Assembly (NCBI RefSeq): GCF_001685355.1
Contig: NZ_CP016438.1
Location: 2,852,001-2,916,000 of the forward strand
Length of the DNA stretch: 64,000 nt
Origin: Streptomyces lincolnensis
GTDB lineage: Bacteria; Actinomycetota; Actinomycetes; Streptomycetales; Streptomycetaceae
Reading direction: 5' to 3'
The stretch's first letter is position 1; every line of letters starts with the position of its first letter. The notes under the pieces are model-generated. The model was given only the letters and a program-made list of their open reading frames with translations. It had not been told where the DNA came from and made no database searches. This document shows, piece by piece, positions 7,769 through 17,280 of the stretch. The position numbers were made by a program, and so were the translations under genes.

Positions 7769-10700
7769 ATGACAACGCCGACGTACCGCCAGGTGCCCGC
7801 CCAGGTCGACCTGCCCGCGCTGGAGCACGCCGTGCTCGATTTCTGGCGCGAGCAGAAGATCTTCGCCAAGAGCCTGGAGCAGTCCGAGGGCCGCCCCGAA
7901 TGGGTGTTCTACGAGGGCCCGCCCACCGCCAACGGCATGCCGGGCGCCCACCACATCGAGGCGCGCGTCTTCAAGGACGTCTTCCCCCGCTTCCGCACCA
8001 TGCGCGGCTACCACGTGGCCCGCAAGGCCGGCTGGGACTGCCACGGCCTCCCGGTGGAGCTCGCGGTCGAGAAGGAGCTCGGCTTCAGCGGCAAGAAGGA
8101 CATCGAGGCGTACGGCATCGCCGCGTTCAACGACAAGTGCCGTGAGTCCGTGACCCGGCACACCGACGCCTTCGAGGCGCTCACCGACCGTATGGGCTAC
8201 TGGACCGACCTCCAGGACCCCTACCGCACGATGGACCCCGAGTACATCGAGTCCGTGTGGTGGTCGCTGAAGGAGATCTTCACCAAGGGCCTGCTCGTCC
8301 AGGACCACCGCGTCGCCCCCTGGTGCCCCCGCTGCGGCACCGGCCTGTCGGACCACGAGCTGGCGCAGGGCTACGAGACGGTCGTCGACCCCTCGGTCTT
8401 CGTCCGTTTCCCCCTCACCTCCGGTCCGCTGGCGGGCGAGGCCGCGCTCCTGGTGTGGACGACCACACCCTGGACCCTCGTCTCCAACACGGCCGTGGCC
8501 GCGCACCCCGAGGTCACCTACGTCGTCGCGACGAAGAGCCCTGACAGTGCAGGCAGCGCAGACAACGCGGAGAAGCTCGTCGTCGCCGAACCGCTCCTCG
8601 CCAAGGCCCTCGGCGAGGGCTGGGAGACCACGGGGCAGTCCTTCACCGGCGCCGAGATGGAGCGCTGGACGTACCAGCGCCCGTTCGAGCTGGTCGAGTT
8701 CCCGGAGACCGAGGGCGGCACGCACTACGTCGTCAACGCCGACTACGTCACCACCGAGGACGGTACGGGCCTGGTCCACCAGTCCCCCGCCTTCGGTGAG
8801 GACGACCTCAAGGTCTGCCGCGCCTACGGCCTGCCCGTGGTCAACCCGGTCCGCCCGGACGGCACGTTCGAGGAAGACGTCCCCCTGGTCGGCGGCGTCT
8901 TCTTCAAGAAGGCGGACGAAAAGCTCACCGAGGACCTCCAGCAGCGCGGCCTCCTCTTCAAGCACATCCCGTACGAGCACAGCTACCCGCACTGCTGGCG
9001 CTGCCACACCGCGCTCCTCTACTACGCGCAGCCGTCCTGGTACATCCGCACCACCGCCGCCAAGGACCGCCTCCTCCAGGAGAACGAGAACACCAACTGG
9101 TTCCCGGAGACCGTCAAGCACGGCCGGTACGGCGACTGGCTGGACAACAACATCGACTGGGCGCTGTCCCGCAACCGCTACTGGGGCACCCCGCTGCCGA
9201 TCTGGCGCTGCGAGGACGACCACCTCACCTGCGTCGGCTCGCGCACGGAGCTCAGCGAGCTGTCGGGCACCGACCAGTCCGGCCTGGACCCGCACCGCCC
9301 GTACATCGACGAGGTCACCTTCGCGTGCCCGCAGGAGGGCTGCGGAAAGACGGCCACGCGCGTGCCGGAGGTCATCGACGCCTGGTACGACTCGGGTTCG
9401 ATGCCGTTCGCGCAGTGGGGCTACCCGTACAAGAACAAGGAGCTGTTCGAGGCCCGCTACCCGGCGCAGTTCATCTGCGAGGCCATCGACCAGACCCGCG
9501 GCTGGTTCTACACGCTGATGGCCGTCGGCACCCTGGTCTTCGACAAGTCCTCCTACGAGAACGTCGTCTGCCTCGGCCACATCCTCGCCGAGGACGGCCG
9601 CAAGATGTCCAAGCACCTGGGCAACACCCTGGACCCGATCCCGCTCATGGACCGGCACGGCGCCGACGCGGTCCGCTGGTTCATGGCGGCCGGCGGCTCC
9701 CCGTGGGCGGCCCGCCGCGTCGGGCACGGCACCATCCAGGAGGTCGTCCGCAAGACGCTGCTCACGTACTGGAACACGGTCGCCTTCCAGGCCCTGTACG
9801 CCCGTACGTCGAACTGGGCGCCATCCGCGGCCGACCCGGCCCCGGCCGACCGCCCGGTCCTGGACCGCTGGCTGCTGTCCGAACTCCACGCGCTCACCGA
9901 CCAGGTGACCCAGTCCCTGGAGGCCTACGACACCCAGCGCGCCGGCAAGCTGCTCTCGGCGTTCGTCGACGACCTCTCCAACTGGTACGTCCGCCGCTCC
10001 CGTCGCCGTTTCTGGCAGGGCGACAAGGCGGCGCTGCGCACCCTGCACGAGGTCGTCGAGACGGTCACCAAGCTGATGGCGCCGCTGACCCCGTTCATCA
10101 CCGAGCGGGTCTGGCAGGACCTGGTGGTCCCGGTCACCCCCGGTGCCCCGGAGTCGGTCCACCTCGCCGACTGGCCGGAGGCGGACCTCTCCGTCATCGA
10201 CCCGGAGCTGTCGAAGCAGATGGTCCTGGTCCGCCGCCTGGTCGAGCTGGGCCGCGCCACGCGCGCGGAGTCGGGCGTGAAGACCCGTCAGCCGCTACGG
10301 CGGGCGCTGATCGCCGCCACCGGGTTCGACGCCCTCTCCCCCGAGCTGCACGCGCAGATCACGGAGGAGCTGAACGTCGAGTCGCTCGCCTCACTGAGCG
10401 AGGTCGGCGGCAGCCTGGTGGACACCACCGCCAAGGCCAACTTCCGCGCCCTCGGCAAGCGGTTCGGCAAGCGCGTCCAGGACGTGGCCAAGGCCGTCGC
10501 GAACGCGAACGCCGCGGCACTGTCGCTGGCCCTGCGCGAGGGCACGGCGTCGGTCGAGGTCGACGGCGAGACGGTCACCCTGGCCCCGGACGAGGTGATC
10601 ATCACGGAGACCCCGCGCGAGGGCTGGTCGGTGGCCTCCGACTCGGGCGCCACGGTGGCCCTGGACCTGGAGATCACGGAGGAGCTGCGTCAGGCGGGCC

Positions 10701-10948
10701 TCGCCCGTGACGCGATCCGCCTCATCCAGGAGGCCCGCAAGAACAGCGGCCTCGATGTGGCGGACCGGATCGCCCTGCGCTGGACGGCCACGGACCCGGC
10801 GGTCGTGGCGGCCCTGACCGAGCACACCGCCCTGATCTCCGACGAGGTCCTGGCACCGGACTTCGCCCAGGGCGAGGCGGACGACTCCTACGGCGCCCCG
10901 TTCACCGACGAGGGCCTGTCCCTGACGTTCCGCCTGCGCAAGGCGTAA
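7769..10948 (+). CDS. ileS: Isoleucyl-tRNA synthetase
   Basis: 1059 residues, class I synthetase. The HIGH-equivalent motif is in NGMPGAHHIEARVFKDVFPR, and KMSKHLGN is the KMSKS-type loop. The CP1 editing domain has GTGLVHQSPAFGEDDLKVC, and WPEADLSVIDPEL is in the C-terminal part. It charges tRNA-Ile with isoleucine and edits valine. ATG 7769 is preceded by GGAGG at ideal spacing; the open frame extends 48 codons upstream but these lie in the T-box leader. This is the long (type 2, archaeal/eukaryotic-like) form typical of actinobacteria. Expression is set by the T-box leader. Confidence 0.97.
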   Translation: MTTPTYRQVPAQVDLPALEHAVLDFWREQKIFAKSLEQSEGRPEWVFYEGPPTANGMPGAHHIEARVFKDVFPRFRTMRGYHVARKAGWDCHGLPVELAVEKELGFSGKKDIEAYGIAAFNDKCRESVTRHTDAFEALTDRMGYWTDLQDPYRTMDPEYIESVWWSLKEIFTKGLLVQDHRVAPWCPRCGTGLSDHELAQGYETVVDPSVFVRFPLTSGPLAGEAALLVWTTTPWTLVSNTAVAAHPEVTYVVATKSPDSAGSADNAEKLVVAEPLLAKALGEGWETTGQSFTGAEMERWTYQRPFELVEFPETEGGTHYVVNADYVTTEDGTGLVHQSPAFGEDDLKVCRAYGLPVVNPVRPDGTFEEDVPLVGGVFFKKADEKLTEDLQQRGLLFKHIPYEHSYPHCWRCHTALLYYAQPSWYIRTTAAKDRLLQENENTNWFPETVKHGRYGDWLDNNIDWALSRNRYWGTPLPIWRCEDDHLTCVGSRTELSELSGTDQSGLDPHRPYIDEVTFACPQEGCGKTATRVPEVIDAWYDSGSMPFAQWGYPYKNKELFEARYPAQFICEAIDQTRGWFYTLMAVGTLVFDKSSYENVVCLGHILAEDGRKMSKHLGNTLDPIPLMDRHGADAVRWFMAAGGSPWAARRVGHGTIQEVVRKTLLTYWNTVAFQALYARTSNWAPSAADPAPADRPVLDRWLLSELHALTDQVTQSLEAYDTQRAGKLLSAFVDDLSNWYVRRSRRRFWQGDKAALRTLHEVVETVTKLMAPLTPFITERVWQDLVVPVTPGAPESVHLADWPEADLSVIDPELSKQMVLVRRLVELGRATRAESGVKTRQPLRRALIAATGFDALSPELHAQITEELNVESLASLSEVGGSLVDTTAKANFRALGKRFGKRVQDVAKAVANANAAALSLALREGTASVEVDGETVTLAPDEVIITETPREGWSVASDSGATVALDLEITEELRQAGLARDAIRLIQEARKNSGLDVADRIALRWTATDPAVVAALTEHTALISDEVLAPDFAQGEADDSYGAPFTDEGLSLTFRLRKA

Positions 10949-10970
10949 CGGACGGCACGGTACAGCGCAG

Positions 10971-11006
10971 AAAGGCCCGGCCCCCGCTTCGGAGGGCCGG
11001 GCCTTT
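10971..11006 (+). terminator. Terminator hairpin after ileS
   Basis: A perfect 13-bp inverted repeat (AAAGGCCCGGCCC at 10971-10983, complement at 10994-11006) with a 10-nt loop, starting 22 nt after the ileS stop. The arms begin with AAA and end with TTT, so it can act in both directions. Confidence 0.8.
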
Positions 11007-11033
11007 CGCATACCCGCCGACGCCCCCGCACAA

Positions 11034-11071
11034 AGGGCGAGGCCCCGGATCGAAATCCGGGGCCTCGCCCT
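11034..11071 (-). terminator. Terminator hairpin at the end of the divIVA-side transcript
   Basis: A perfect 17-bp inverted repeat (11034-11050 with 11055-11071) and a CGAA tetraloop, a very stable stem. It lies 35 nt beyond the divIVA stop and probably ends the dcw-side transcript. Together with the hairpin at 10971-11006 it insulates the convergent ileS and divIVA genes. Confidence 0.75.
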
Positions 11072-11106
11072 GAACGCTGCCGACGCCTAAGGCGTACTAG
11101 AGGCCG

Positions 11107-12309
11107 TCAGTTGTCGTCCTCATCGATGAGGAACCCGCGCATCGGCGAGGGAGCCTGACCCATGGGCGACGGCCCCTGCGGCCGCACCGGAGCCATCGGC
11201 TGGGTCATCGCCGGCGACATCTGCTGCTGCCCGCCGTAGGACGGGGCGGCCGGAGCCGGGCCACCGCCCATGCCCTGGTTGCCACCGTACGACGGCGCGC
11301 TCGCACCGGCCGGAGCCATGGACGGCGCCGGGGACGGCGGCAGCGACGCGGCCGCCGGGGTCCGCGGCGGAGCCAGCGAGTCGTCGGCCTGGGTCTCCAG
11401 CTGACGCAGCTGCGACTCCAGGTAGGACTTCAGCCGCGTGCGGTACTCGCGCTCGAAGCCGCGCAGGTCCTCGACCTTGCGCTCCAGCGTGGCGCGGGCG
11501 GACTCCAGCGAGCCCATCGCGACGCGGTGCTTCTCCTGCGCGTCCCGCTCCAGGGCGTCGGCCTTGGCACGGGCGTCACGCTCAAGACCCTCGGCACGCG
11601 AACGCGCCTCGCCGACGATCTTGTTGGCCTCGGAACGGGCCTCGGCGATCGCCTGGTCGGCGGTCTGCTGGGCCAGCGAGAGGACACGGGCGGCGCTGTC
11701 GCCACCGGGACCACCCTGACCGGGGCCGCCCATCGGACCGCCCATGGGGCCACCCATCGGGCCGCCCATCTGCTGCTGCATTTGCTGGCCGCCCATCGTG
11801 CCCTGGCCCATCGGACCCTGACCCATGGGGCCCTGGCCCATCGGACCGGGACCCTGCGGGCCGCCCTGGCCACCGCTGGGACCGGCAGGCAGCTGCGGTG
11901 CACCGCTCGGCAGCTGGGGCGGGCCGCCCATGGGGCCGCCCATCTGCTGCTGCGGCGGGCCAGATATGCCGGCCGGCACCGGGCCGCCGGGTCCGCGCAT
12001 GCCCTGCTGGGGCATACCCTGCTGAGGCATGCCCTGTCCCTGCTGGGGCATTCCCTGCCCCTGCTGTGGCATCCCCTGCTGCTGATCCTGGGGCGGTTCC
12101 GGAGGCTTGCGCATGTTCTGCTGATTCTGGGCAGCGGCACGCGTGGCTGCGGCCAGCTTGGCGCGCAGGTCCTCGTTCTCGCGGAGCAGGCGGGTCAGTT
12201 CGGCTTCGACCTCGTCGAGGAAGGCATCGACCTCGTCCTCGTCATAGCCTTCTCGGAGGCGGACGGTCGCGAACTGCTTGTTCCGCACGTCCTCGGGGGT
12301 CAACGGCAT
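11107..12309 (-). CDS. divIVA: Polar growth protein DivIVA
   Basis: 400 residues. The N-terminal membrane-targeting domain ([20 protein letters not shown], then [18 protein letters not shown]) is the DivIVA/Wag31 signature and leads into a first coiled coil. A Gln/Pro/Gly/Met-rich low-complexity linker with repeated GPMGQ and MGGPMGGP units occupies about residues 70-200. A second coiled coil (about 205-300) and a Pro/Ser-rich tail follow. In Streptomyces DivIVA marks hyphal tips, organises the polarisome and is essential. It is the last gene of the cluster, 52 bp after the yggT gene. Confidence 0.95.
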   Translation of the reverse strand: MPLTPEDVRNKQFATVRLREGYDEDEVDAFLDEVEAELTRLLRENEDLRAKLAAATRAAAQNQQNMRKPPEPPQDQQQGMPQQGQGMPQQGQGMPQQGMPQQGMRGPGGPVPAGISGPPQQQMGGPMGGPPQLPSGAPQLPAGPSGGQGGPQGPGPMGQGPMGQGPMGQGTMGGQQMQQQMGGPMGGPMGGPMGGPGQGGPGGDSAARVLSLAQQTADQAIAEARSEANKIVGEARSRAEGLERDARAKADALERDAQEKHRVAMGSLESARATLERKVEDLRGFEREYRTRLKSYLESQLRQLETQADDSLAPPRTPAAASLPPSPAPSMAPAGASAPSYGGNQGMGGGPAPAAPSYGGQQQMSPAMTQPMAPVRPQGPSPMGQAPSPMRGFLIDEDDN

Positions 12310-12361
12310 CTCTTCACCTCAACGTAGTCATCGGCAGTCGGCAAGACCGTATCGTCCACAG

Positions 12362-12652
12362 TCACCTCGCGAGATTGCCCACGACGGAGATCAAAATGTA
12401 GACGATGATCATCAGGACGAAGAAGGACAGGTCGAGCGCCACGCCCCCGAGACGCAACGGCGGGATGAACCGCCGCAGAAGCTTGAGCGGTGGATCAGTG
12501 ACAGTGTAGGTGGCCTCCAAAACGACCACCATCGCCTTGCCGGGTTGCCACGAGCGGGCGAACTGGAAGACGTAGTCCATGACCAACCGGAAAATGAGCA
12601 CGATCAGGAAGCACATCAGCGCTACGTAGATGACTTGCAGGACCACGCTCAT
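12362..12652 (-). CDS. YggT family membrane protein
   Basis: 96 residues with two hydrophobic helices (about residues 4-28 and 70-92) and the family pattern YTVTDPPLKLLRRFIPPLRL between them. YggT proteins are small integral membrane proteins found between sepF and divIVA in many Gram-positive bacteria. Their biochemical role is unknown, but genetic context links them to division and polar growth. The start is ATG at 12652. It lies 72 bp after sepF on the same strand. Confidence 0.9.
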   Translation of the reverse strand: MSVVLQVIYVALMCFLIVLIFRLVMDYVFQFARSWQPGKAMVVVLEATYTVTDPPLKLLRRFIPPLRLGGVALDLSFFVLMIIVYILISVVGNLAR

Positions 12653-12724
12653 TGCTGGTGTTTCCCTCTCCCCTGTTTCCGTGCTGCTCGGTACTACTTG
12701 TACTGCTGTTTCCGGTCGTGCGTC

Positions 12725-13375
12725 TCAGCTCTGGTTGAAGAACCCGCCCTCTGCGATGCGGGCCTTGTCCTCCGCCGTGACATCGACGTTAGCAGGCGAC
12801 AACAGGAACACCTTCTGCGTCACCCGCTCGATGCTGCCGTGAAGACCAAACACCAAACCGGCCGCAAAGTCGACAAGTCGCTTGGCGTCTGTGTCATCCA
12901 TCTCAGTCAGATTCATGATCACCGGGGTGCCCTCACGGAAGTGTTCCCCGATGGTACGGGCCTCGTTGTAGGTCCGCGGGTGAAGCGTGGTGATCCGGTA
13001 AGGCTCTCGTTCGGACACGACCTTGGGCATGATCACCGGCGCGTTCTTCTCCAGGCTGGCACGTTCTTGTGTGATGGATGCCACGGGCGCGATGCGCGCC
13101 GGACGTCCGGATTCCGCGGCTAGCGAAGCGGATCGGGGCACCGGCTCACGCGGCACCGAGGGCTGCACCACTCTCACCGATTCGTCCCTTTCGGGCTGAA
13201 TCACCTGATGTGACTGGTGTACTTGATGCGACGGCTCGTGCCGTCGACGGTCCCGCTCGGGCTCCGGATCCAGCTCGGGTTCGAAGTCGTCGTCAGGGTC
13301 GAAACCGCGGCCGTCGTACCCATCGTCCTCCACGAGGCCGAGGTAGACCGCCATCTTGCGCATCGCGCCGGCCAT
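12725..13375 (-). CDS. sepF: Cell division protein SepF
   Basis: 216 residues. The N-terminus [14 protein letters not shown] is the predicted amphipathic membrane-anchoring helix. An acidic then His/Gln-rich linker (about residues 20-120) precedes the compact C-terminal SepF domain ([60 protein letters not shown]). SepF tethers FtsZ to the membrane and, in actinobacteria that lack FtsA and ZipA, is the main FtsZ anchor. The start ATG 13375 matches the family start; the reading frame continues upstream through the adjacent gene in a frame with no homology. Confidence 0.95.
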   Translation of the reverse strand: MAGAMRKMAVYLGLVEDDGYDGRGFDPDDDFEPELDPEPERDRRRHEPSHQVHQSHQVIQPERDESVRVVQPSVPREPVPRSASLAAESGRPARIAPVASITQERASLEKNAPVIMPKVVSEREPYRITTLHPRTYNEARTIGEHFREGTPVIMNLTEMDDTDAKRLVDFAAGLVFGLHGSIERVTQKVFLLSPANVDVTAEDKARIAEGGFFNQS

Positions 13376-13503
13376 GCTCTGAGTCCTCCGCTCTGTGGTG
13401 GATCGACCGACTACCGCCAAGTGCCCGCGATCCACGAGGTCGTTATGCCCGCTGTCAGCGGTAATGACCATATTTTCTGCTGTGGTCCGACTTCCTGGCG
13501 ACG

Positions 13504-14223
13504 TTACCCGAGCCCGGGGCGGACTCCGAGTACCGCACTGCCGACGCGCACATGTGTCGCCCCGGCCGCCACGGCCTGTTCGAGGTCCGCACTCATCCCT
13601 GCCGAGACCATGTTCGCAGCCGGATGGGCTCGGCGCAGGTCGGTCGACAAATCCATCAACCGCTCGAACGCCGCCTGTTCGCGTCCCGCGTACTCCCCGG
13701 TGAGCGGAGCGACGGTCATCAGTCCGTCGAGCCGCAGGCCCGGAGCGTTCGCGACGAGGCCGGCCAACTCCTCGATGCCGTCCGTCCCGATCCCGCCCCG
13801 CTCCCCTCGCCCGCTCGCGCCGGCGTCGAGCGCGACCTGGAGGAGACACCCGACCTCGCGCTCGGCCCGTACGGCCTCCTTCGACAGGGCCGTCACCAGC
13901 TTGGAACGATCGACGGACTGCACGAGATCCGCGTAACCGACCACGGAACGCACTTTGTTGGTCTGCAACTGACCGACAAAGTGCCAAGTAAGCGGCAGAT
14001 CGGAGCATTCCGCGGCCTTGGGTGCCGCGTCCTGGTCCTTGTTCTCGGCCACGTGCCGCACGCCGAGGCCGGAGAGGATCCGCACATCGCTCGCGGGATA
14101 CGTCTTGGTGACCACGATCAGGGTCACCTCCTCGCGCTTGCGCCCGGCGGCCGCGCACGCGGCTGCGATGCGCTCCTCCACCTTCGCCAGGTTCGCGGCG
14201 AGTTCGCCCTTACGGTCCGTCAT
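13504..14223 (-). CDS. YggS/PROSC family PLP-binding protein
   Basis: 239 residues, a single TIM-barrel domain of the alanine racemase N-terminal type. The PLP lysine lies in [15 protein letters not shown], and [11 protein letters not shown] and [23 protein letters not shown] are the family's other conserved stretches (phosphate-binding Ser/Gly and C-terminal Arg-x-Gly). The family controls PLP and amino acid homeostasis rather than catalysing a known reaction. The start is ATG 14223. It is 6 bp from pgeF upstream and 128 bp from sepF downstream. Confidence 0.93.
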   Translation of the reverse strand: MTDRKGELAANLAKVEERIAAACAAAGRKREEVTLIVVTKTYPASDVRILSGLGVRHVAENKDQDAAPKAAECSDLPLTWHFVGQLQTNKVRSVVGYADLVQSVDRSKLVTALSKEAVRAEREVGCLLQVALDAGASGRGERGGIGTDGIEELAGLVANAPGLRLDGLMTVAPLTGEYAGREQAAFERLMDLSTDLRRAHPAANMVSAGMSADLEQAVAAGATHVRVGSAVLGVRPGLG

Positions 14224-14229
14224 GCCCTC

Positions 14230-14958
14230 TCAGCCCAACCAGACATATCCCGCGAGTCGCCCCGTGGTGCGATCGCGACGGTACGAGAAGTGGTCCCCCG
14301 ACTCCCGCGTGCAGGCCGGCGACTGCTCCCGGTCGCGCACCCCGAGTCGATGGAGCTGCGCGTGCACCCCCGCGGTCACGTCGACCGCCGGGGTGCCCCA
14401 ACTGGTTTCGGCGTATGCCGCCGGTTCGACGGCGGCGACCTCGGCGCGCATCGCCTCCGGCACCTCGTAGCACCGGCCGCAGACGGCCGGTCCGGTGCGG
14501 GCGACGATCCGGGAGGGCTCGGCACCGAGTTCGATCATGGCCCGTACGGCGGCGGGGACGACCCCGGCGACCATGCCGGGCCGGCCCGCGTGGGCCGCGC
14601 CGGCGATCCCGGCGACCGGGTCGGCGAGCAGAACCGGGGTGCAGTCGGCGGTGAGGACCGCGAGCGCCAGTCCGCGTTCGGCGGTGACGATCGCGTCGAC
14701 CTCCGGCACCGGCCGGTCCCCCCAGGGTGCGGAGACCACCGCCACATCGGCCCCGTGCACCTGGTTCATCCAGACCACCCGGTCCGGATCGAGACCGAGC
14801 GACTTGGCCGCCAGCTCGCGGTTGGTCCGTACGGCGTCGGGGTCGTCGCCGACCGCTCCGCCGAGGTTGAGCTCCTCGTACGGAACGGCGCTCACCCCGC
14901 CCCACCTGTCGGTGAAGGCGAAGTGCGCGCCGTTCACGGTGTCGCGCTGTCCTATCAC
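14230..14958 (-). CDS. pgeF: PgeF/YfiH family protein (purine nucleoside phosphorylase-like, laccase-domain)
   Basis: 242 residues with the DUF152/YfiH fold. The metal and catalytic motifs are VVWMNQVHGADV (His), LTADCTPVLLADP (Cys), AHAGRPGMVAGVV (His) and ARTGPAVCGRCYEVP. In other bacteria the family hydrolyses or phosphorolyses purine nucleosides, and E. coli PgeF corrects peptidoglycan stem errors; which applies here is unknown. The GTG at 14958 was chosen; it starts 10 nt after the ftsZ stop without a clear SD, so translation is probably coupled to ftsZ. Confidence 0.88.
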   Translation of the reverse strand: MIGQRDTVNGAHFAFTDRWGGVSAVPYEELNLGGAVGDDPDAVRTNRELAAKSLGLDPDRVVWMNQVHGADVAVVSAPWGDRPVPEVDAIVTAERGLALAVLTADCTPVLLADPVAGIAGAAHAGRPGMVAGVVPAAVRAMIELGAEPSRIVARTGPAVCGRCYEVPEAMRAEVAAVEPAAYAETSWGTPAVDVTAGVHAQLHRLGVRDREQSPACTRESGDHFSYRRDRTTGRLAGYVWLG

Positions 14959-14968
14959 GTCAGAAGGA

Positions 14969-16168
14969 TCACTTGAGGAAGTCCGGTACGTCCAGTTCCT
15001 CGGCCGCGCTGTCCGTGTAGGACCGGGACGGCGGGACCGGAGGGGAGACCGGGATGTCGGCGACCGGCTCGGGCTCCGGGTCCTCCTTCGGCGTGACGCT
15101 GCCGAGCGAGCCGAAGGACGGACGGCTCTCGCTCTGCCGTACCGGGGTCGGCTCCTCTCGGCGGCCGGAGGACGAGGACGACGAGGTCGAACCGAGGACG
15201 GTGTCCCGGCGGGCCGGCGGCTGGCCGCCGTCGAAGCCGGCCGCGATGACCGTGACCCGGACCTCGTCACCGAGGGCGTCGTCGATGACCGCGCCGAAGA
15301 TGATGTTGGCCTCGGGGTGGGCGGCCTCGCTGACCAGCTGGGCGGCCTCGTTGATCTCGAACAGGCCGAGGTCGGAGCCGCCGGAGATGGAGAGCAGCAC
15401 GCCCCGGGCGCCGTCGATGGAGGCCTCCAGGAGCGGCGAGGAGATCGCCATCTCCGCGGCGGCCACCGCACGGTCGTCGCCGCGGGCCGAGCCGATGCCC
15501 ATGAGGGCCGAACCGGCCTCCGACATGACGGACTTGACGTCGGCGAAGTCGAGGTTGATCAGACCGGGCGTGGTGATGAGGTCGGTGATGCCCTGGACAC
15601 CGGAGAGCAGGACCTGGTCGGCGGACTTGAAGGCGTCCAGGACCGAGACCTGGCGGTCCGAGATGGACAGCAGCCGGTCGTTCGGGATGACGATGAGGGT
15701 GTCGACCTCTTCGCGGAGCTCGGCGATGCCGTCCTCGGCCTGGTTCGCGCGGCGCCGTCCCTCGAAGGTGAACGGGCGCGTGACCACGCCGATGGTGAGG
15801 GCGCCCAGCGTGCGGGCGATGTTGGCCACGACGGGCGCGCCGCCGGTGCCGGTGCCGCCGCCTTCTCCGGCGGTCACGAAGACCATGTCGGCCCCCTTGA
15901 GGACCTCCTCGATCTCCTCGCGGTGGTCCTCGGCGGCCTTGCGGCCCACGGCCGGGTTGGCTCCGGCGCCGAGTCCGCGGGTGAGTTCGCGGCCGACGTC
16001 GAGCTTGACGTCGGCGTCGCTCATCAACAGTGCCTGTGCGTCGGTGTTGATGGCGATGAACTCGACGCCCTTGAGACCGACTTCGATCATCCGGTTGATG
16101 GCATTGACACCACCGCCGCCGACACCGATGACCTTGATGACTGCGAGGTAGTTCTGCGGTGCTGCCAC
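14969..16168 (-). CDS. ftsZ: Cell division GTPase FtsZ
   Basis: 399 residues, the length usual in Streptomyces. The tubulin signature [13 protein letters not shown] (G-box) is preceded by [14 protein letters not shown] and followed by the T7 region [11 protein letters not shown]. The last residues (ELDVPDFLK) are the conserved C-terminal peptide that binds SepF and other partners; a Ser/Pro/Glu-rich linker of about 80 residues joins it to the GTPase core. FtsZ forms the sporulation ladders and vegetative cross-walls. The GTG at 16168 has GAGG upstream. It sits behind a 282-bp non-coding interval that houses its own promoters. Confidence 0.98.
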   Translation of the reverse strand: MAAPQNYLAVIKVIGVGGGGVNAINRMIEVGLKGVEFIAINTDAQALLMSDADVKLDVGRELTRGLGAGANPAVGRKAAEDHREEIEEVLKGADMVFVTAGEGGGTGTGGAPVVANIARTLGALTIGVVTRPFTFEGRRRANQAEDGIAELREEVDTLIVIPNDRLLSISDRQVSVLDAFKSADQVLLSGVQGITDLITTPGLINLDFADVKSVMSEAGSALMGIGSARGDDRAVAAAEMAISSPLLEASIDGARGVLLSISGGSDLGLFEINEAAQLVSEAAHPEANIIFGAVIDDALGDEVRVTVIAAGFDGGQPPARRDTVLGSTSSSSSSGRREEPTPVRQSESRPSFGSLGSVTPKEDPEPEPVADIPVSPPVPPSRSYTDSAAEELDVPDFLK

Positions 16169-16450
16169 GTCGAAGGCCTCTCGCCTCGAATTACGTTGTC
16201 GCCGCCTCACGGGGTGAACCCGTGGTCCGACGACAGATGCCGAATGGGACGGTCCGTAGCGCCGACCCGAACCCTAACGCTGAAGTTTAGGGTTACCAGT
16301 GTGTCTGTTCCCTGGAGTCTTCTGAACAGGACACTAAGTCGACAAGTGGCGCACGTTCAACGAACACGCCGAACCTCCCGTTTTTCTTTTCACCCTATGT
16401 GATCAGCCGTAGCGCTAGCCAACCAGGGTGCTGGCCTGCGCGGATGTGCG
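16169..16450 (-). promoter_or_regulatory. ftsZ upstream regulatory region
   Basis: This 282-bp gap breaks the tightly packed dcw cluster and holds the ftsZ promoters; in S. coelicolor several ftsZ promoters, one developmentally controlled, lie in the same interval. Visible elements are a perfect 8-bp inverted repeat with a 9-nt spacer (AACCCTAA 16270-16277, TTAGGGTT 16287-16294) and two GACAC pentamers, the core recognised by WhiA (16330-16334 on plus, 16301-16305 on minus). WhiA/WhiB activation of ftsZ is established in Streptomyces; that these particular sites are used is inference. Confidence 0.65.
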
Positions 16451-17245
16451 TCAACTCCCTGATGACGCAGGCGCGGTGGGGACACTGACGTCGAAGTGCC
16501 GCGCATCCGGCGAGGCTTTCATGAGAGCGGTGAGCGTGCGAGCCTTGGCGGCACTCTTCTCGCCACTCCCCCAGGCGACGGTCCGCCCACCGGTCAACTC
16601 CAGCGAGATGTCGTCGTATGAACGCACCTTGACGGTCCGGGCGTCCTTCGCGACGGCGGCCGGAACGGCACCGGCGATCCGGACCGCCTCGCGCACGAGC
16701 CGGCTCTCGTCGAAACGGCGCAGGCTCGCGGCGCGCGAGCCCGGCTGAGAGAGCGTCAATTCCAGTGTGGGTACGCCTTTCGGCGCCTCGGAAACCGTGG
16801 CGAATCGGACACCCTCGTCGTCCACTTCGACAAAGTTTTGCCCCTTTTGGACAAGCAGAACCGGAGTACGCTCGGTCACTTTCAGCCCGATTCCGTGGGG
16901 CCAGGAACGCTCTACGTCAACCACGTCAATTCGGGGCAATTTCCGGCTCAGTCGTGCCTCAATCGCATCGGTGTCGACGGAAATCAGCGGTGCGCCGACC
17001 GGTACGTCGGCGGCTTCCCGCACCTGTGCGGGCGTCAGAATCCTGGTGCCGGAGACGGACACGCGCTCCACGCGCAGCCAGTTCGAGCCGTACAGGACCC
17101 AGACGGAACCCGCCGCGAGGACCACCAGCGCCACCGCGAGGATGATGATCGTACGAAGTCGGGGCGGGGTGAACCTCCGGGCGGGCGGCGGGCCGGACGA
17201 CTCCTGCTGGCGTTCCCCGCGCTCGGCGGTCGTCGATCCGGCCAC
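16451..17245 (-). CDS. ftsQ: Cell division protein FtsQ
   Basis: 264 residues: a cytoplasmic Arg/Pro-rich N-terminus, one transmembrane helix (about 33-52, IIILAVALVVLAAGSVWVLY), then a POTRA domain (LRVERVSVSGTRILTPAQV) and the FtsQ beta domain. Within the divisome it bridges FtsB/FtsL to the rest of the complex. The GTG at 17245 has AGG upstream. It follows murG with a 35-bp gap and precedes the ftsZ regulatory interval. Confidence 0.95.
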   Translation of the reverse strand: MAGSTTAERGERQQESSGPPPARRFTPPRLRTIIILAVALVVLAAGSVWVLYGSNWLRVERVSVSGTRILTPAQVREAADVPVGAPLISVDTDAIEARLSRKLPRIDVVDVERSWPHGIGLKVTERTPVLLVQKGQNFVEVDDEGVRFATVSEAPKGVPTLELTLSQPGSRAASLRRFDESRLVREAVRIAGAVPAAVAKDARTVKVRSYDDISLELTGGRTVAWGSGEKSAAKARTLTALMKASPDARHFDVSVPTAPASSGS

Positions 17246-17280
17246 GCTGCCTGCCTTTCACCTACCTGGCACTACGGTCC

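Noticed and set aside
7082..10162. Long minus-strand open frame of more than 1000 codons opposite ileS
   Set aside because: It is a GC-bias shadow: Arg/Val/Asp/Gly-rich sequence with no domain, fully antisense to a certain gene.
12725..14158. A possible 477-residue extended SepF
   Set aside because: The extra N-terminus is yggS read out of frame; the ATG at 13375 fits the family.
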